Source: Chaetoderma sp. LZ-2023a (taxonomy: Eukaryota > Mollusca > Caudofoveata > Chaetodermatida > Chaetodermatidae). Taken from it: 64,000 nucleotides of DNA. Positions 15,001 through 26,411 of this stretch are shown here, one piece after another. The notes under the pieces were generated by a model. The model was not told where the DNA came from, made no database searches, and was given only the letters and a program-made list of their open reading frames with translations. The stretch's first letter is position 1. Every line of letters starts with the position of its first letter. The translations under genes and the position numbers were made by a program. The stretch spans positions 56,424,206 through 56,488,205 of the forward strand of contig CM067367.1 in assembly GCA_034401795.1 (NCBI GenBank). Direction: 5' to 3'.

Positions 15001-17131
15001 TAGATCACACATACCACAAGTTTGGTGGGTGTCTGTGACTAGATCACACATACCACAAGTTTGGTGAGTGTCCATGACTGTAGATCACACATACCACAAG
15101 TTTGGTGAGTGTCCGTGACTGTAGATCACACATACCACAAGTTTGGTGAGTGTCCGTGACTGTAGATACACACATACCACAAGTTTGTTGAGTGTCCGTG
15201 ACTGTAGATCACACATACCACAAGTTTGGTGTGTCTGTGACTAGACCACACATACCACAGGTTTGGTGAGTGTCTGTGACTGTAGATCACACATACCACA
15301 AGTTTGGTGAGTGTCCGTGACTGTAGAGTGGTCAGTGTCTGTGGCTGTAGATACACACATACCACAAGTTTGGTGAGTGTCCGTGACTAGATCACACATA
15401 CCACAAGTTTGGTGTATCTGTGACTAGACCACACATACCACAAGTTTGGTGAGTGTCTGTGACTGTAGATCACACATACCACAAGTTTGGTGGGTGTCCG
15501 TGACTAGATCACACATACCACAAGTTTGGTGCGTGTCCGTGACTGTAGATCACACATACCACAAGTTTGGTGAGTGTTCATGACTAGATCACACATACCA
15601 CAAGTTTGGTGAATGTCTGTGACTGTAGATACACACATACCACAAGTTTTGTGAGTGTCCGTGACTGTAGATCACACATACCACAAGTTTGGTGAGTGTC
15701 CGTGACTGTAGATCACACATACCACAAGTTTGGTGAGTGTCCGTGACTGTAGATACACACATACCACAAGTCTGGTGAGTGTCCATGATGACCACACATA
15801 CCACAGGTTTGGTGAGTGTCTGTGACTGTAGATCACACATGCCACAAGTTTGGTGAGTGTCTGTGACTGTAGATCACACATGCCACAAGTTTGGTGAGTG
15901 TCTGTCACTGTAGATACACACATACCACAAGTTTGGTGAGTGTCTGTGACTGTAGATCACACATACCATGAGTTTGGTGAGTGTCTGTGACTGTAGATCA
16001 CACATACCACAAGTTTGGTGAGTGTCTGTGACTAGACCACAGATACCACAAGTTTGGTGAGTGTCTGTGACTGTAGATCACACATACCACAAGTTTGTTG
16101 AGTGTCCGTGACTGTAGATCACACATACCATGAGTTTGGTGAGTGTCCGTGACTAGATCACACATACCACAAGTTTGGTGCGTGTCCGTGACTAGATCAC
16201 ACATACCACAAGTTTGGTGAGTGTCCGTGACTGTAGATACACACATACCACAAGTTTAGTGTGTCCGTGGCTAGATCACAATACCACAAGTTTGGTGAGT
16301 GTCCGTAACTAGATCACACATACCACAAGTTTGGTGAGGTTCCGTGACTAGATCACACATACCACAAGTTTGGTGAGTCTCCGTGACTGTAGATCACACA
16401 TACCACAAGTTTGGTGAGTGTCTGTGACTGTAGACACACACATACCACAAGTTTGTTGAGTGTCCGTGACAGTAGATCACACATACCACAAGTTTGGTGA
16501 GTGTCCGTGACTGTAGATCACGCATACCACAAGTTTGGCGAGTGTCCATGACTGTAGATCACACATACCACAAGTTTGGTGAGTGTCCATCCGTGACTGT
16601 AGACACACACATACCACAAGTTTGGTGAGTGTCTGTGACTGTAGACACACACATACCACAAGTTTGTTGAGTGTCTGTGACTGTAGATCACACATACCAT
16701 GAGTTTGGTGAGTGTCTGTGACTGTAGATCACACATACCACAAGTTTGGTGGGTGTCTGTGACTAGATCACACATACCACAAGTTTGGTGAGTGTCCATG
16801 ACTGTAGATCACACATACCACAAGTTTGGTGAGTGTCCGTGACTGTAGATCACACATACCACAAGTTTGGTGAGTGTCCGTGACTGTAGATACACACATA
16901 CCACAAGTTTGTTGAGTGTCCGTGACTGTAGATCACACATACCACAAGTTTGGTGAGTGTCTGTGACTGTAGATGACACAACCACAAGTTTGGCGAGCGT
17001 CTGTGACTGTAGATACACACATACCACAAGTTTGGTGAGTGTCTGTGACTGTAGATCACACATACCACAAGTTTGGTGGGTGTCCGTGACTAGATCACAC
17101 ATACCACAAGTTTGGTTAGTGTCCGTGACTG
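1..17131. repeat. Satellite array of ~41-bp monomers with higher-order repeats
   Basis: The whole stretch is built of monomers of about 38-42 bp around the core CCACAAGTTTGGTGAGTGT, followed by a variable YCGTGACTGTAGAT(C/A)CACACATA part; roughly 410-420 monomers. Point variants, short monomers lacking the TG of ACTGTAGA, and a deviant monomer containing GAGTGGTCAG recur in fixed order, so monomers form higher-order units. The deviant monomer occurs at 736, 2009, 3282, 5075, 6389, 8182, 10016, 11809, 13643 and 15326, giving units of 1273, 1273, 1793, 1314, 1793, 1834, 1793, 1834 and 1683 bp. Longer units carry an extra ~520 bp made of a ~203-bp sub-block repeated (4291-4900 is an example), and 1314/1834 differ from 1273/1793 by one 41-bp monomer. 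The array is cut by the left window edge and ends abruptly at 17131. Long minus-strand open frames across it follow from 42-bp (14-codon) spacing and are not evidence of coding. Whether it is centromeric, subtelomeric or interstitial cannot be told here. Confidence 0.97.
13600..17049. repeat. Terminal pair of ~1.7-kb higher-order units with divergent half
   Basis: The last two higher-order units differ from the rest. Landmarks at 14274, 14753, 14794 and 15126 recur at 15998, 16477, 16518 and 16850, an offset of 1724 bp. Their second halves (14523-15325 and 16247-17049) contain monomers not seen further left, for example ones with GAGTGTCCATCCGTGAC and TAGACACACACATACC. The second copy has one extra 41-bp monomer near 15967. 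This is the pattern expected at an array edge, where older and less homogenised monomers survive and were then duplicated once as a block. Confidence 0.85.
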
Positions 17132-17289
17132 TTTGACAGTTGGTTTAGCAGCGTAAGAGATATTCTGCAGCGATATAACCTAGCATGTCCCTATGAACTA
17201 TTGGACTCCCCACCCACCCCCCAAACACACAAAATATCAGTGGAAGACAGTAGTATCAAAGACTCTTAATACCTACTGGGAGAATAGAC

Positions 17290-17770
17290 TAAAAAGACAT
17301 CATTAAAATATCTGAACATCCACAACCTGCAGATAGGCAAAGTTCATCCAATCTGTGACAGATTGTTATTCTATCACTAGAGCCTCAGTCAAATGTAAAA
17401 TTTTCATTGGGACATACATTCTACAAGCTAACAGAAATAAGTTCAATCAGCACACAGTGAAGGCAGATTGCCCCCTTTGTAATACAGGGGAAGGAGACGG
17501 CATTCACTTCATCACCTCATAACCATCACTTGGAGCTATCAGAACACCATACTTAGTAGAGCTCCAAAACAGACTGACCGATGCAGAACTAGAAACTAGT
17601 ACAATTACAAGAATTATGGCGGATCCCGTTGAGCTGACACAACTGGTACTAGACTGCTCAGGAAACATGTTCATTCCCAAGGACTTGAAGCAGGAATCGA
17701 AGAGATCAGTATACGTCTCTGCAATGCCTTACACAGAGATGAACTCAATACTCAAACAACTAAACTAAAA
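17290..17770 (+). pseudogene. LINE reverse-transcriptase C-terminal remnant
   Basis: A broken reading frame can be followed on the plus strand. It reads IGTYILQANRNKFNQH, then a Cys-rich CPLC...GEGDGIHFIT stretch that is cut by a stop where the final cysteine would be expected, then LVELQNRLTDAELETS. A short I-G-T-Y-x-L-Q segment followed by CPxC and H-F is the usual C-terminal zinc-knuckle region after the RT domain in many invertebrate LINEs. No RT catalytic part or endonuclease precedes it, because the satellite array abuts it. The copy is short, interrupted by stops and certainly dead. The clade cannot be assigned. Confidence 0.55.
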
Positions 17771-19789
17771 CTATCGGCTGAACATTGTGTTCCCTCTGGT
17801 AGACTAGGTCATCTCCCAATAGATCAACAACCAACCAAAACTGAAAATCTACAATCTACCCATATTATGTATCCTGGACAACCCTTTGTATCGTTAAAGA
17901 CAGGATCACCGTGTGTGTTCAATAGACCTTTCCCACATTAGCGTATTTTGGGAAAATACGTTCCCGGAATGCATCGCGCACACCACTTCCGGTTGGTAAA
18001 TGCGATAGCTGATGCGCAAACAGCATTACTTTACTATGGGAATCAGATACAGTGCACTTTAGGCTGTGCATATGAAAAACTATGTTCATAATAGTTTTGA
18101 AGACATACATTATTGGAAAGCTACGCCAATTTTCTATACATTTTTGCATTAGTTTGTATAGTTCTATAAAATTTAATACAGTTGATTGCAATTTTAAAAT
18201 ATCCCCTATTGTGCACTTGATTTAATGAATCCAAGTTGAATGGTGTATTTTATATATGCAAATAACAAAAATATACAAAATAATACATTGTTTCGGCAAT
18301 TGAATGCGCTTTCCAATGATATGATTTAAATATTATAATAATGTTAGTTCATCATAGGAACGGTTTAGATTGTGGTGTATTTTAGTGCTAAAGTAACTCA
18401 ATGCAGGCTAGCGGCTTGCTTGTTGGCGGCGGTACCAGCCTGCAGTTTTGCCATGAGCATTGGTTTAGGACTGCCACAACTACGCGACTACAGCGGTTCT
18501 CTGGGTAGCAGAGGAAATTACAATATCATCATTATCTTAGCTGAATTTTAAAATTTCTTGGGCTGTTATGATCTTGACAAGATGGTATTGATATTATGCT
18601 CAGAAATTGCACGCTAATGTTTATAATAGCATATTGTGATTTCTGAACACCTATTACTATCTCGCAATTAGACTAGAGTCCTTTTAGTGATCTGATTAGC
18701 GATATAAATTTTCGGGTTTTTCAAGCGTTGTGTTAGCAATTCCCATTTGAAGTAAAGTTTTTAGCTTTTTTCATATATTTCCAATGCTAGCAGTTTTAAT
18801 AGCTTTATGTCTCCCAAGCCCACCATCACCAGTACAGATGCGATTAATCAAAATTATTTTATTATCTAACATGATCGCGATTAAAAATACTGCATACTCG
18901 TGCAAGCCGACCGTCATAGAACAACATGGGACAGGACACAGTCGGCAAGAAAACTGACACTACAGAAGCAATCTTTAATCAGATTGACTACAAACTGACA
19001 GACATTATTCCGAGAGTTATGATCCATGTGGGCCAATTGCCTATTTTGAACACTTTCTGAGGCCAGTAGTGCTTGCACTGTAGATACAGTAAGAGCAGTT
19101 ATGCTTTATGTTTCATGCAGTCTTACAGCTTCTTCTTTGGGCATTGGGCTTGCTCTACTAAGTTGTTTACCTTTTCAAGATCAATGGATACAATCTGATC
19201 TTGAAAAGACAATCATTTGAATTTATAAAATACTCATCTTCCATACCGCCAAGCTATAATACTCCATACCATGTGCAGTCCCATAATATGCCATGCATAT
19301 ACTATACCATATCATACCAAATTTTGTGACAAAGCTGCTTATGTGTGTTATGCGGAAATATAAAATAACGAGACATCGTTTCAGTTTTGTACTGAAACCA
19401 CAATTTCTCTTCCCAGTCTGTTTGAAAGGATAATGGGTTAATCGGTTTAAAATTGAGTGATTTATATTAAACATAACAAAATCTTAAACAGAAATAGATT
19501 TTTTTATTGAATTTATATATCTAAATGAATGTGCATTCATACCACGAACAGAATCACATACAAAATCACCTACTTTACACTCAAGTCCACAATGTTGTAA
19601 ATTATATCACGTGATAGACACGGCACAAATAGCATGCAGCGCGATATTGACACTGTTAAAGCAAAATATGAGCAGCATGAATACAGGGTTCATACACAAA
19701 TTTCAAAGTATGGGGATTTATGATACACTTCTCCAGGCTGTAAACGGTTTTGAAAGTCTAAGCCATCTAACATCTTAGAAAGTGTATGG
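17771..19789. other. Gene-free A+T-rich intergenic DNA
   Basis: No exon, RNA gene or recognised repeat was found. A short palindromic motif, GCGTATTTTGGGAAAATACG, lies near 17941. The small open frames are unsupported by codon pattern or homology. Confidence 0.5.
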
Positions 19790-20134
19790 GTAATACAGGA
19801 ATCCAGTCTGTCAATCAAATATATGCCATGAGTTATGTCACATGTAGGTTCATGTCACAATCAATTACGTCATGAATGACGTATTTAAGCCTCTCACAAA
19901 CGCTTAATAGGCCATCAATGTCTTTACTATTTAATAACCAATGTCTTTACTATTTAACAACCATTCTGTTGAATATTTTGAAACTAATTTGATAGGGCAC
20001 TAGTTTCAAAATATTCAACAGCGTACTTATATAGTTCTCTGGAAATTGAGATTTAGGGAGTTCAGGGTTCGATCGATTCCAACACAGACAGAGCTTAGCT
20101 AGGAATGGGCGGGGCATAGCTAAAACTGGATTCA
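19790..20134 (+). mobile_element. Foldback MITE family B, copy 1
   Basis: One of about eight copies in the window of a roughly 370-bp non-coding element. Diagnostic parts in order: a GACGT-rich segment (ATTACGTCATGAATGACGTA), TCTTTACTATTTAA, a central foldback whose arms are GAATATTTTGAAACTAATTTG and its complement, GATCGAT-containing sequence, and GGGCGGGGCATAGCTAAAACTGGA at the end. This copy has a short centre and an internal duplication of the CAATGTCTTTACTATTTAA motif. Its outer ends are eroded compared with the copy at 33632-34001. Confidence 0.7.
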
Positions 20135-20249
20135 TCCACTGATATATCCTGAGCTATGATTATCACTGTTGTGTGAGGTGTAAATAATCTTCAATATCTT
20201 TCCTATTAATGGTAGCATTTTCTTCTAGTTCTTATCGCCAAGATTCTTC

Positions 20250-20365
20250 AAGAAAATTAAAATTTCAGATTAAATAATGAAGGTTCATTTGCAGGGCAAG
20301 AAATTACTTTTTGAAAATTTACGAATAGTTTGACTGATTCGGCTATCGAGTCAGCTTTGGGGTGG
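20250..20365. mobile_element. Decayed fragment of foldback MITE family A
   Basis: CATTTGCAGGGCAAGAAATTACTTT is followed by TTGAAAATTTACGA and GACTGATTCGGCTATCGAGTC, the left arm and loop of family A. The right arm is unrecognisable. Confidence 0.5.
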
Positions 20366-20639
20366 TTTGTGACTTAAATGGCTAAGTTTGAAAGACACTT
20401 ACATGTTTCCATATATCATGAAATTGCAGTCTAAAAAGAGATCTGGAAACCGGGTTTTTCCCTTCATTATGTAGGTGAATGTATGAACCCTGTGTATAAC
20501 ACCGTTAATAAAGTGAATGCGATACCGGATATCCCGGCGAGTAATGATCTTCAGTGATGTATGTTAACGGTTGTACTCATGAACCATTAGTTTGCCGTAT
20601 ACATGCTATACGCTTACTAGTTATCATTTAGACAATGTA

Positions 20640-20965
20640 CCATTCCAGTTTATCCATCAATCATATGACATCACACTCAACTACGTGACATGTAGGATAA
20701 CGTTATAATCAATGACGTCAAGAATGACGTAGATAAGTCACGAATGCTGAATTGATGACAGACTAAGTTTTGTTGTCTTTACTATTTAATAAACATTCGG
20801 TTGAATATTTTGAAACTAATTTGCCTGGGCGCTGTTGCTGCCTGTCCTTACCTGTATAGTTTTTTGGCGATTTTAACACTCGAAATGATTGGCGTAATAA
20901 CCGGCCCAGCCATTTCGGTGATAAATTTTCAAAAGTGGTCTCTGGGACTGCATATGTACATTCAA
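20640..20965 (+). mobile_element. Chimeric MITE: family B left part joined to family A right part
   Basis: From 20640 the sequence follows family B (CATTCCAGTTTATCCATCAA, TGACGTCAAGAATGACGTAG, TTGAATATTTTGAAACTAAT, GGGCGCTGTTGCTGCC) up to CCTGTATAGTTTTTTGGCGA. It then continues as the loop and right arm of family A (GAAATGATTGG...GATAAATTTTCAAAAGTGG). Either a family A copy inserted and the rest was lost, or recombination joined the two. Confidence 0.55.
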
Positions 20966-21324
20966 TAGCCACAAATTTTGATTATCTTGAGCATCAAGAC
21001 AGATGATGCATTCAGAGGAAACAGGAAGTCTTCATTCAATAACCCGTTCAATCCTGAAATTAGATTATCACAGATACAAACTCCACATACAGGGAAATGG
21101 TTGAATGTTTTGTAATAAAACAGCCAAACATGGCCAGATGAATATTTTGAAACAACACCTGCCTGCATACAGGGAAACTGAATGTTTTGAAATAAACCAC
21201 TCATACATGGAAACTCATTATGTTTTTGATACCAATTTGATTACTACTGTTATCCTGAGAATATTCCTTCCACTGCAATGAATTGTCTGGTCTGTAGGAT
21301 TGAATGGGTTATGATTTTAATGAC

Positions 21325-21548
21325 TAAATTTGGTCAAGAAAATAAAACATTTGCTTATTGGATGTCCATTTGCGGGCCAAGAGAAAACTTTTTTGAAAAT
21401 TTACCCCTGGAATGACTGGCTCGGTTATTGAGCCAGGCATTCCAGTGGTAAATTATCAAAAATCATCTTGTCCCGCAAATGGGCATTCTTTAAGACCAAT
21501 GAAGAGGCTGTTTTTGGCAGACTTCGTCATGAAAGGGGTAACAGATGA
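21325..21548. mobile_element. Foldback MITE family A copy
   Basis: GGATGTCCATTTGCGGGCCA, then TTTGAAAATTTACCCCTGGA, the loop ATGACTGGCTCGGTTATTGA, then the complementary right arm through CCCGCAAATGGGCATT and a GAGGCTGTTTTTGGC tail ending near AAAGGGGTAAC. The arms pair over about 75 bp. Non-coding. Confidence 0.75.
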
Positions 21549-22654
21549 AATGGGCCGAGGACTATAGCATAGTCTGTGCGTGGTACACAAGCACAATCTC
21601 TGGTTAAGTTGCACAATAAAGGCTTCAGGACCAGATGATTATGACAGTTATCTTAAAGTAGCAGCTGATATTGACATTATTAAAGGATGATTATATATAA
21701 ATATTATATAAAGACTGATCAAAACATTGTAGTTAATAAAATCAAACACTTATTACATATATGTTAAATAAGAATATAAAAAAAGCCATGTTATACTAAG
21801 TTGTATAGTCATAGTAATCACGAGGAACTTGGAATGATTTCGACAATGATGGCAACAAACTCGTGTTTTCATAAATTAGCGAATTCTTCTCAATTGTTGG
21901 AACTGAAGATCATAACTTGAGCATTAACATACAATTGTTAATTATAACAATAAAATAGGCTTGATGGGCGCTAAGGTGACGTTACACGTACAACAATGTC
22001 AGACCATCCATGTAACTCTAGATACTTGCCTTCAGTGATCACATTACCAAAATTATTTCAATATCAAACCTAGGTGAGAACTACCTGTATCAGTTAGAAA
22101 TAAGATCGTGATGAATAGAAACATTAGTTATCTCTCTGGTATGTGGAATTTGTTTCAGTGTAGCTTAGTTCCTGTACTCTACTGTCACGTACCGCTAGAG
22201 AACTGATCAGAGAGAGACATACCAGCGACTGACAGTTAGTGCTGAAGAAGTGGTCTGGTCGAGATGATGAGAAAAGCTACCCTCTCAAAATAAATCCAAC
22301 ATCCCAGAAAGGTAATTAAGGCTGTGTTCTCACTAGAGAATTAATCGGGAATAAAGCCATATTTCAGTATAGCGTTATTCCCAAATAAGTCTCTGGTGAG
22401 AACATGGCCTAAGTTTCCTTATAATGAATAAGTCTGGGATCAGGACCAACATTTTTGGAAATATGCTTTATGATAATTGTTTTGAAGACGATTTTAGTCA
22501 AATTATTTTCAAAATAATCATCCCATTTCATGGTTGCCCTGAATGCAGTTTTCTTAGAATTTAGTGTTTAACGTTACTATTTGCAGATTCTGTATTTGGA
22601 TGGGTCATATAGAGTGCTTGTAAACTGCAGTCATAGCTCTATATATCCGTTATG
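21549..22654. other. Gene-free intergenic DNA
   Basis: Nothing supportable as a gene. A 20-bp imperfect inverted pair is visible around 22325-22415 (CTGTGTTCTCACTAGAGAAT against TCTCTGGTGAGAACATGGCC), probably a small foldback relic. Confidence 0.4.
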
Positions 22655-22737
22655 CAATCACTATGGTTACACAATCGCTATGGTTACACAATCGCTATGG
22701 TTACACAATCACTATGGTTACACAATCACTATGGTCA
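22655..22737. repeat. 17-bp minisatellite, about five copies
   Basis: The unit CAATC(A/G)CTATGGTTACA repeats about five times with A/G alternation at one position and a final CTATGGTCAC variant. Confidence 0.9.
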
Positions 22738-22790
22738 CTAACAACAGACTCTTTACTGCATAAAACTGAACAGTTCATTCCACTCATTTA

Positions 22791-23637
22791 ATATGACTAA
22801 CATAATTCTGTGCTATAAAATTCTGTTGATAATAGGATAAAATTGGTACAGTAGATTTATAAAAAAAACATGTTAAATGAATACAGTTAAGAAAAAAAAT
22901 CTTAAAGTATTAAGAAAAATACCTGCCCACTGATGAAGCATAACTATGTACTACTGATACAATATATTTATATTCTATACAGATGTAATGTGTATATAAC
23001 AACCTTTTGATATTCAATACATTCAGTATTTTAGCGAAATTGTTTTTCATTCAGAGAAATAACCGTCTACACTGGATACAGTTGCGAGACATCCTGATAA
23101 AGCCGATGTTAAGAAATAGTTTCTTTAGTACACTAACCTGTGTTCATTTTGAAAACAACGTTGCATAGAAAGCTGTTGCAGAGTGATAATTAGCCACCAA
23201 CAACTTTCAGTGAAAATATGACTAACATAATTCTGTGCTATAAAATTCTGTTGATACTAGGATAAAATTGGTACAGTAGATTTATAAAAAACGTTAAATG
23301 AATACAGTTAAGAAAAAAAATCTTAAAGTATTAAGAAAAATACCTGCCCACTGATGAAGCATAACTATGTACTACTGATACAATATATTTATATTCTATA
23401 CAGATGTAATGTGTATATAACAACCTTTTGATATTCAATACATTCAGTATTTTAGCGAAATTGTTTTTCATTCAGAGACATAACCGTCTACACTGGATAC
23501 AGTTGCGAGACATCCTGATAAAGCCGCTGTTAAGAAATAGTTTCTTTAGTACAATAACCTGTGTTCATTTTGAAAACAACGTTGCATAGAAAGCTGTTGC
23601 AGAGTGATAATTAGCCACCAACAACTTTCAGTCAAAT
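22791..23637. repeat. Direct tandem duplication, 425-bp unit, two copies
   Basis: Copy 1 starts at 22791 with ATATGACTAACATAATTCTG and copy 2 at 23216 with the same sequence. Both end in CCACCAACAACTTTCAGT. The copies differ by only a handful of substitutions and a short deletion in an A-run (AAAAAAACATGTTAAATG against AAAAACGTTAAATG), so the event is fairly recent. No gene is carried. Confidence 0.93.
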
Positions 23638-23641
23638 TGTT

Positions 23642-25510
23642 TTCCAAATATTCATTATTTCGAGAGTTAAACTGCATGGAAAATGTACTCTGGAGAACTT
23701 CAGTAGGCAGAGAGCTAAGTGTTTCAAATGGCTTTCAAGAAACTAATTTGTAACAGCGGCCTAACCATCTCTGAATGGTAAGAGAAATATTCATACTGTA
23801 TGCTCATTTGACCATGTGAATGAATAGAAAAGTAACAAATGCTAATATTCAATCTATCAAAACTACGTTTAACATTTGTATAATATATGATAGTAAATGG
23901 TTAATTATAAAAATTTAGATATTAATTCCATTTCCTACATGCTAGCAACATGTGAAGAATGTCACAACCTATTTCAATCTTGCACCAATTAATTTGATAT
24001 GTGTTACTAAGTGATTTCTGTGAACTTTACCATGTGGCGATTTACAACTCTTAGACATTGTGAATTATTATCAACAGAAATTTAATATTTATTGTTAATA
24101 TCAAGGATATAAAACCAAATCAGATTGTATTTGTATTTCAATAAATCAAAAGGCATTGTGTTTATTTCTTGTTAATTCATTTCACAACCATTTATATTCT
24201 ATGTAAAATCTAGTTATAATCGTAACATTTACCGAGACGTTTTTGTAAATACATATTAGAAAACATGAAGTTTAGATAGATGTGTTAAATACAGGTAGAA
24301 ATGCCATTGTTTCTGCAGGTGAGAGTAGATGAGATCATTTTTTATAACACTAATACAAAATTTCTCTGGATTTGTAGTCAAGTGCAAAGATGGCAAACAG
24401 ATAATTAACAACCATTAAGATAAACATTCATCGCTACTACCTTAAAATAACAAAGGAAACACCCCCAGCTTAGACAAGCACCTTTTTAACATAACATGGC
24501 CACAAAAGACTTATCTTATAAAATGTCTTTTGATATACATATATATTCGTTAAGACAGGTGGTTATTTGTTACCAAAAAGAGTATGTTTGTTTTTAGTGC
24601 TAGCAGATGAAAACAACAATAACAATGATTTGCATCTTAAAACGAAATCTTCAGCAGTGAGATAAAAAGCATTTAACGAGGTTTTCTCTGATCATATATG
24701 GTTTTTAAACATCGATTCATATTTAACAGAGCCTTTTAAAAATCTGAACAACTAGCAATACAATGACCATAACTAGCTTTTCACCTTCCAATGTTTCCAT
24801 ATATTAGAGAAATGTTTATCTTGAAGATCAACAAAAAAATATAATAAATCTTGATTCTCTTGTCCGTGAAATAAAACATTTCTATATTCCTGACTAATTT
24901 TAACCATTGCATGATGGCTGGTAATTGTGCAAATGTTGGTGTTAGATTCTACATTGGGAGGTAACTTATTAAAGTAGGAGGAAGTAGTAAAGATACACAA
25001 TATGTAATTTTGACTAAAAATGTCGGTTCAGCAGTCTAATTGTGCATGCATGAATTTTCAAACACAGACAGGATTATCACGACTGCTTATTTGATTAGAG
25101 TTAAATGACTCATGTTTTCAAACACTGTATCACTAGATTTGTGATACTGCATTAAATAAATATTACTGTTAACTATTTTTCCACTGAATTAAGCTATTTG
25201 TTTTTGATAATAGATCAGTCACTTGACAGTGGCAAGTTAACCCACATACACATACACCCGAGACAAAAAGAACAGGAATTTGTACAATCATATTTACATG
25301 CATAAATTAAATAGCAGGAATATTTTATATTATATTTAAGTAAACCACCTTTACACATTATATACTAAATTCAGAGTTTGTTTGTTTTTATTTATTTATT
25401 TATCATTAGGCAATGCTTTTTATTTAAAATAAACCTCGACATTTATTGAATCTCTGCTGTTTATTATCTACTACAAGAGATTGTTTGCTTTTTGTTCAGA
25501 TAGCTTTTTA
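23642..25510. other. Gene-free A+T-rich intergenic DNA
   Basis: Nothing recognised. A 75-codon open frame at 24773-25000 (minus) has no motif, splice context or codon bias that would support it. Confidence 0.4.
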
Positions 25511-25514
25511 ACAG

Positions 25515-25660
25515 TGTAATTTGGTCAAGAAAACCTCAATTTTCTCAAAAACGTTTGCAAATTTGTGTGTAGAATGACTGGCTCAGTTAATCAAGCCAGT
25601 CATTTGAGTGTTATACGTTTTTAAAATGTCTTATTGGACTGCAAATAGTCATTTACTAAG
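25515..25660. mobile_element. Degraded foldback MITE family A copy
   Basis: It keeps the loop GAATGACTGGCTCAGTTAAT and the inverted CAAGCCAGTCATT plus TTGGACTGCAAATAG. The outer arms are weak. Confidence 0.55.
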
Positions 25661-26083
25661 GAAATTTGTACTTTTCTTAAATCAGTATTTACCATCGAGT
25701 CAGATTCAAGAATAGAAAGATCAACACTAGCCTATTTGAATGCCTAACTTATAAGAGATCAAATAGCATTATTAATACAGATGTACTATTTACAGACATA
25801 GATATATACCAATAATTGAAAATATATAAAAAATATGTTCACACAATCTTGCTAAATTTTGATGACAATAATAATATGTAGTATGCATATTGGTCATTTA
25901 TATGTAATAAACTGTACACGAAGGCCATAGGTATTGATGTTCAACTGCCTAAGAATTAATTTCTTTAGCCTATCTTGACGTTAAGGACAAAAGTTGCCTT
26001 TGGCATGTACTCTCAGGAAATATTCACACTCTACAAAGCTTATATTATGACTGCTATTTACTAGACTGCTTAATCCTGGAATC

Positions 26084-26411
26084 ATGGAATACTGACATAA
26101 ATTTGTGTCAGCTTTAACCTCTGGAGAAAGATGATCATCTGCCAGGTACAGTACGTCTTGAAAATGATGCTCAGAAATGGGAAATACTTATCCTTAACCA
26201 TTACATTCTTAGGAATTAGGTGACAATCCTCAAGGTTTTTAGGGGAATTATGGAATACTGACATAAATTTGTGTCAGCTTTAACTTCTGGAGAAAGATGA
26301 TCATCTGCCAGGTACAGTACGTCTTTAAAATGATACTCAGAAATGGGAAATACTTATCCTTAACCATTACACTCTTAGGAATTAGGTGACAATCCTCAAG
26401 GTTTTTACGGG
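26084..26411. repeat. Direct tandem duplication, 166-bp unit, two copies
   Basis: ATGGAATACTGACATAAATT starts at 26084 and again at 26250. Both copies run through GGAGAAAGATGATCATCTGC and GTGACAATCCTCAAGGTTTT. The copies are nearly identical, so the duplication is recent. Matching 60-codon open frames on the minus strand result from the duplication and are not counted as genes. Confidence 0.93.

Noticed and set aside
247-17102. Long open frames on the minus strand of the satellite (up to 149 codons, THQTCGMC-type repeats)
   Set aside because: They exist because 42-bp monomers keep frame. They break wherever 41- or 38-bp monomers occur, all three frames give similar peptides, and no start, splice or codon signal is seen.
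1-17131. Regular direct repeats suggesting a CRISPR array
   Set aside because: There are no unique spacers between repeats, the whole monomer repeats, and the DNA is eukaryotic.
20060-20085. GGTTCGATCGATTCC in family B as a Pol III B box, making it a tRNA-derived SINE
   Set aside because: Other copies read GGATCGATCAATCCC, there is no A box at the right distance, and the element has inverted ends and a foldback centre, as a DNA MITE has.
24773-25000. 75-codon open frame, minus strand
   Set aside because: No motif, no neighbours and no codon pattern distinct from the surroundings.
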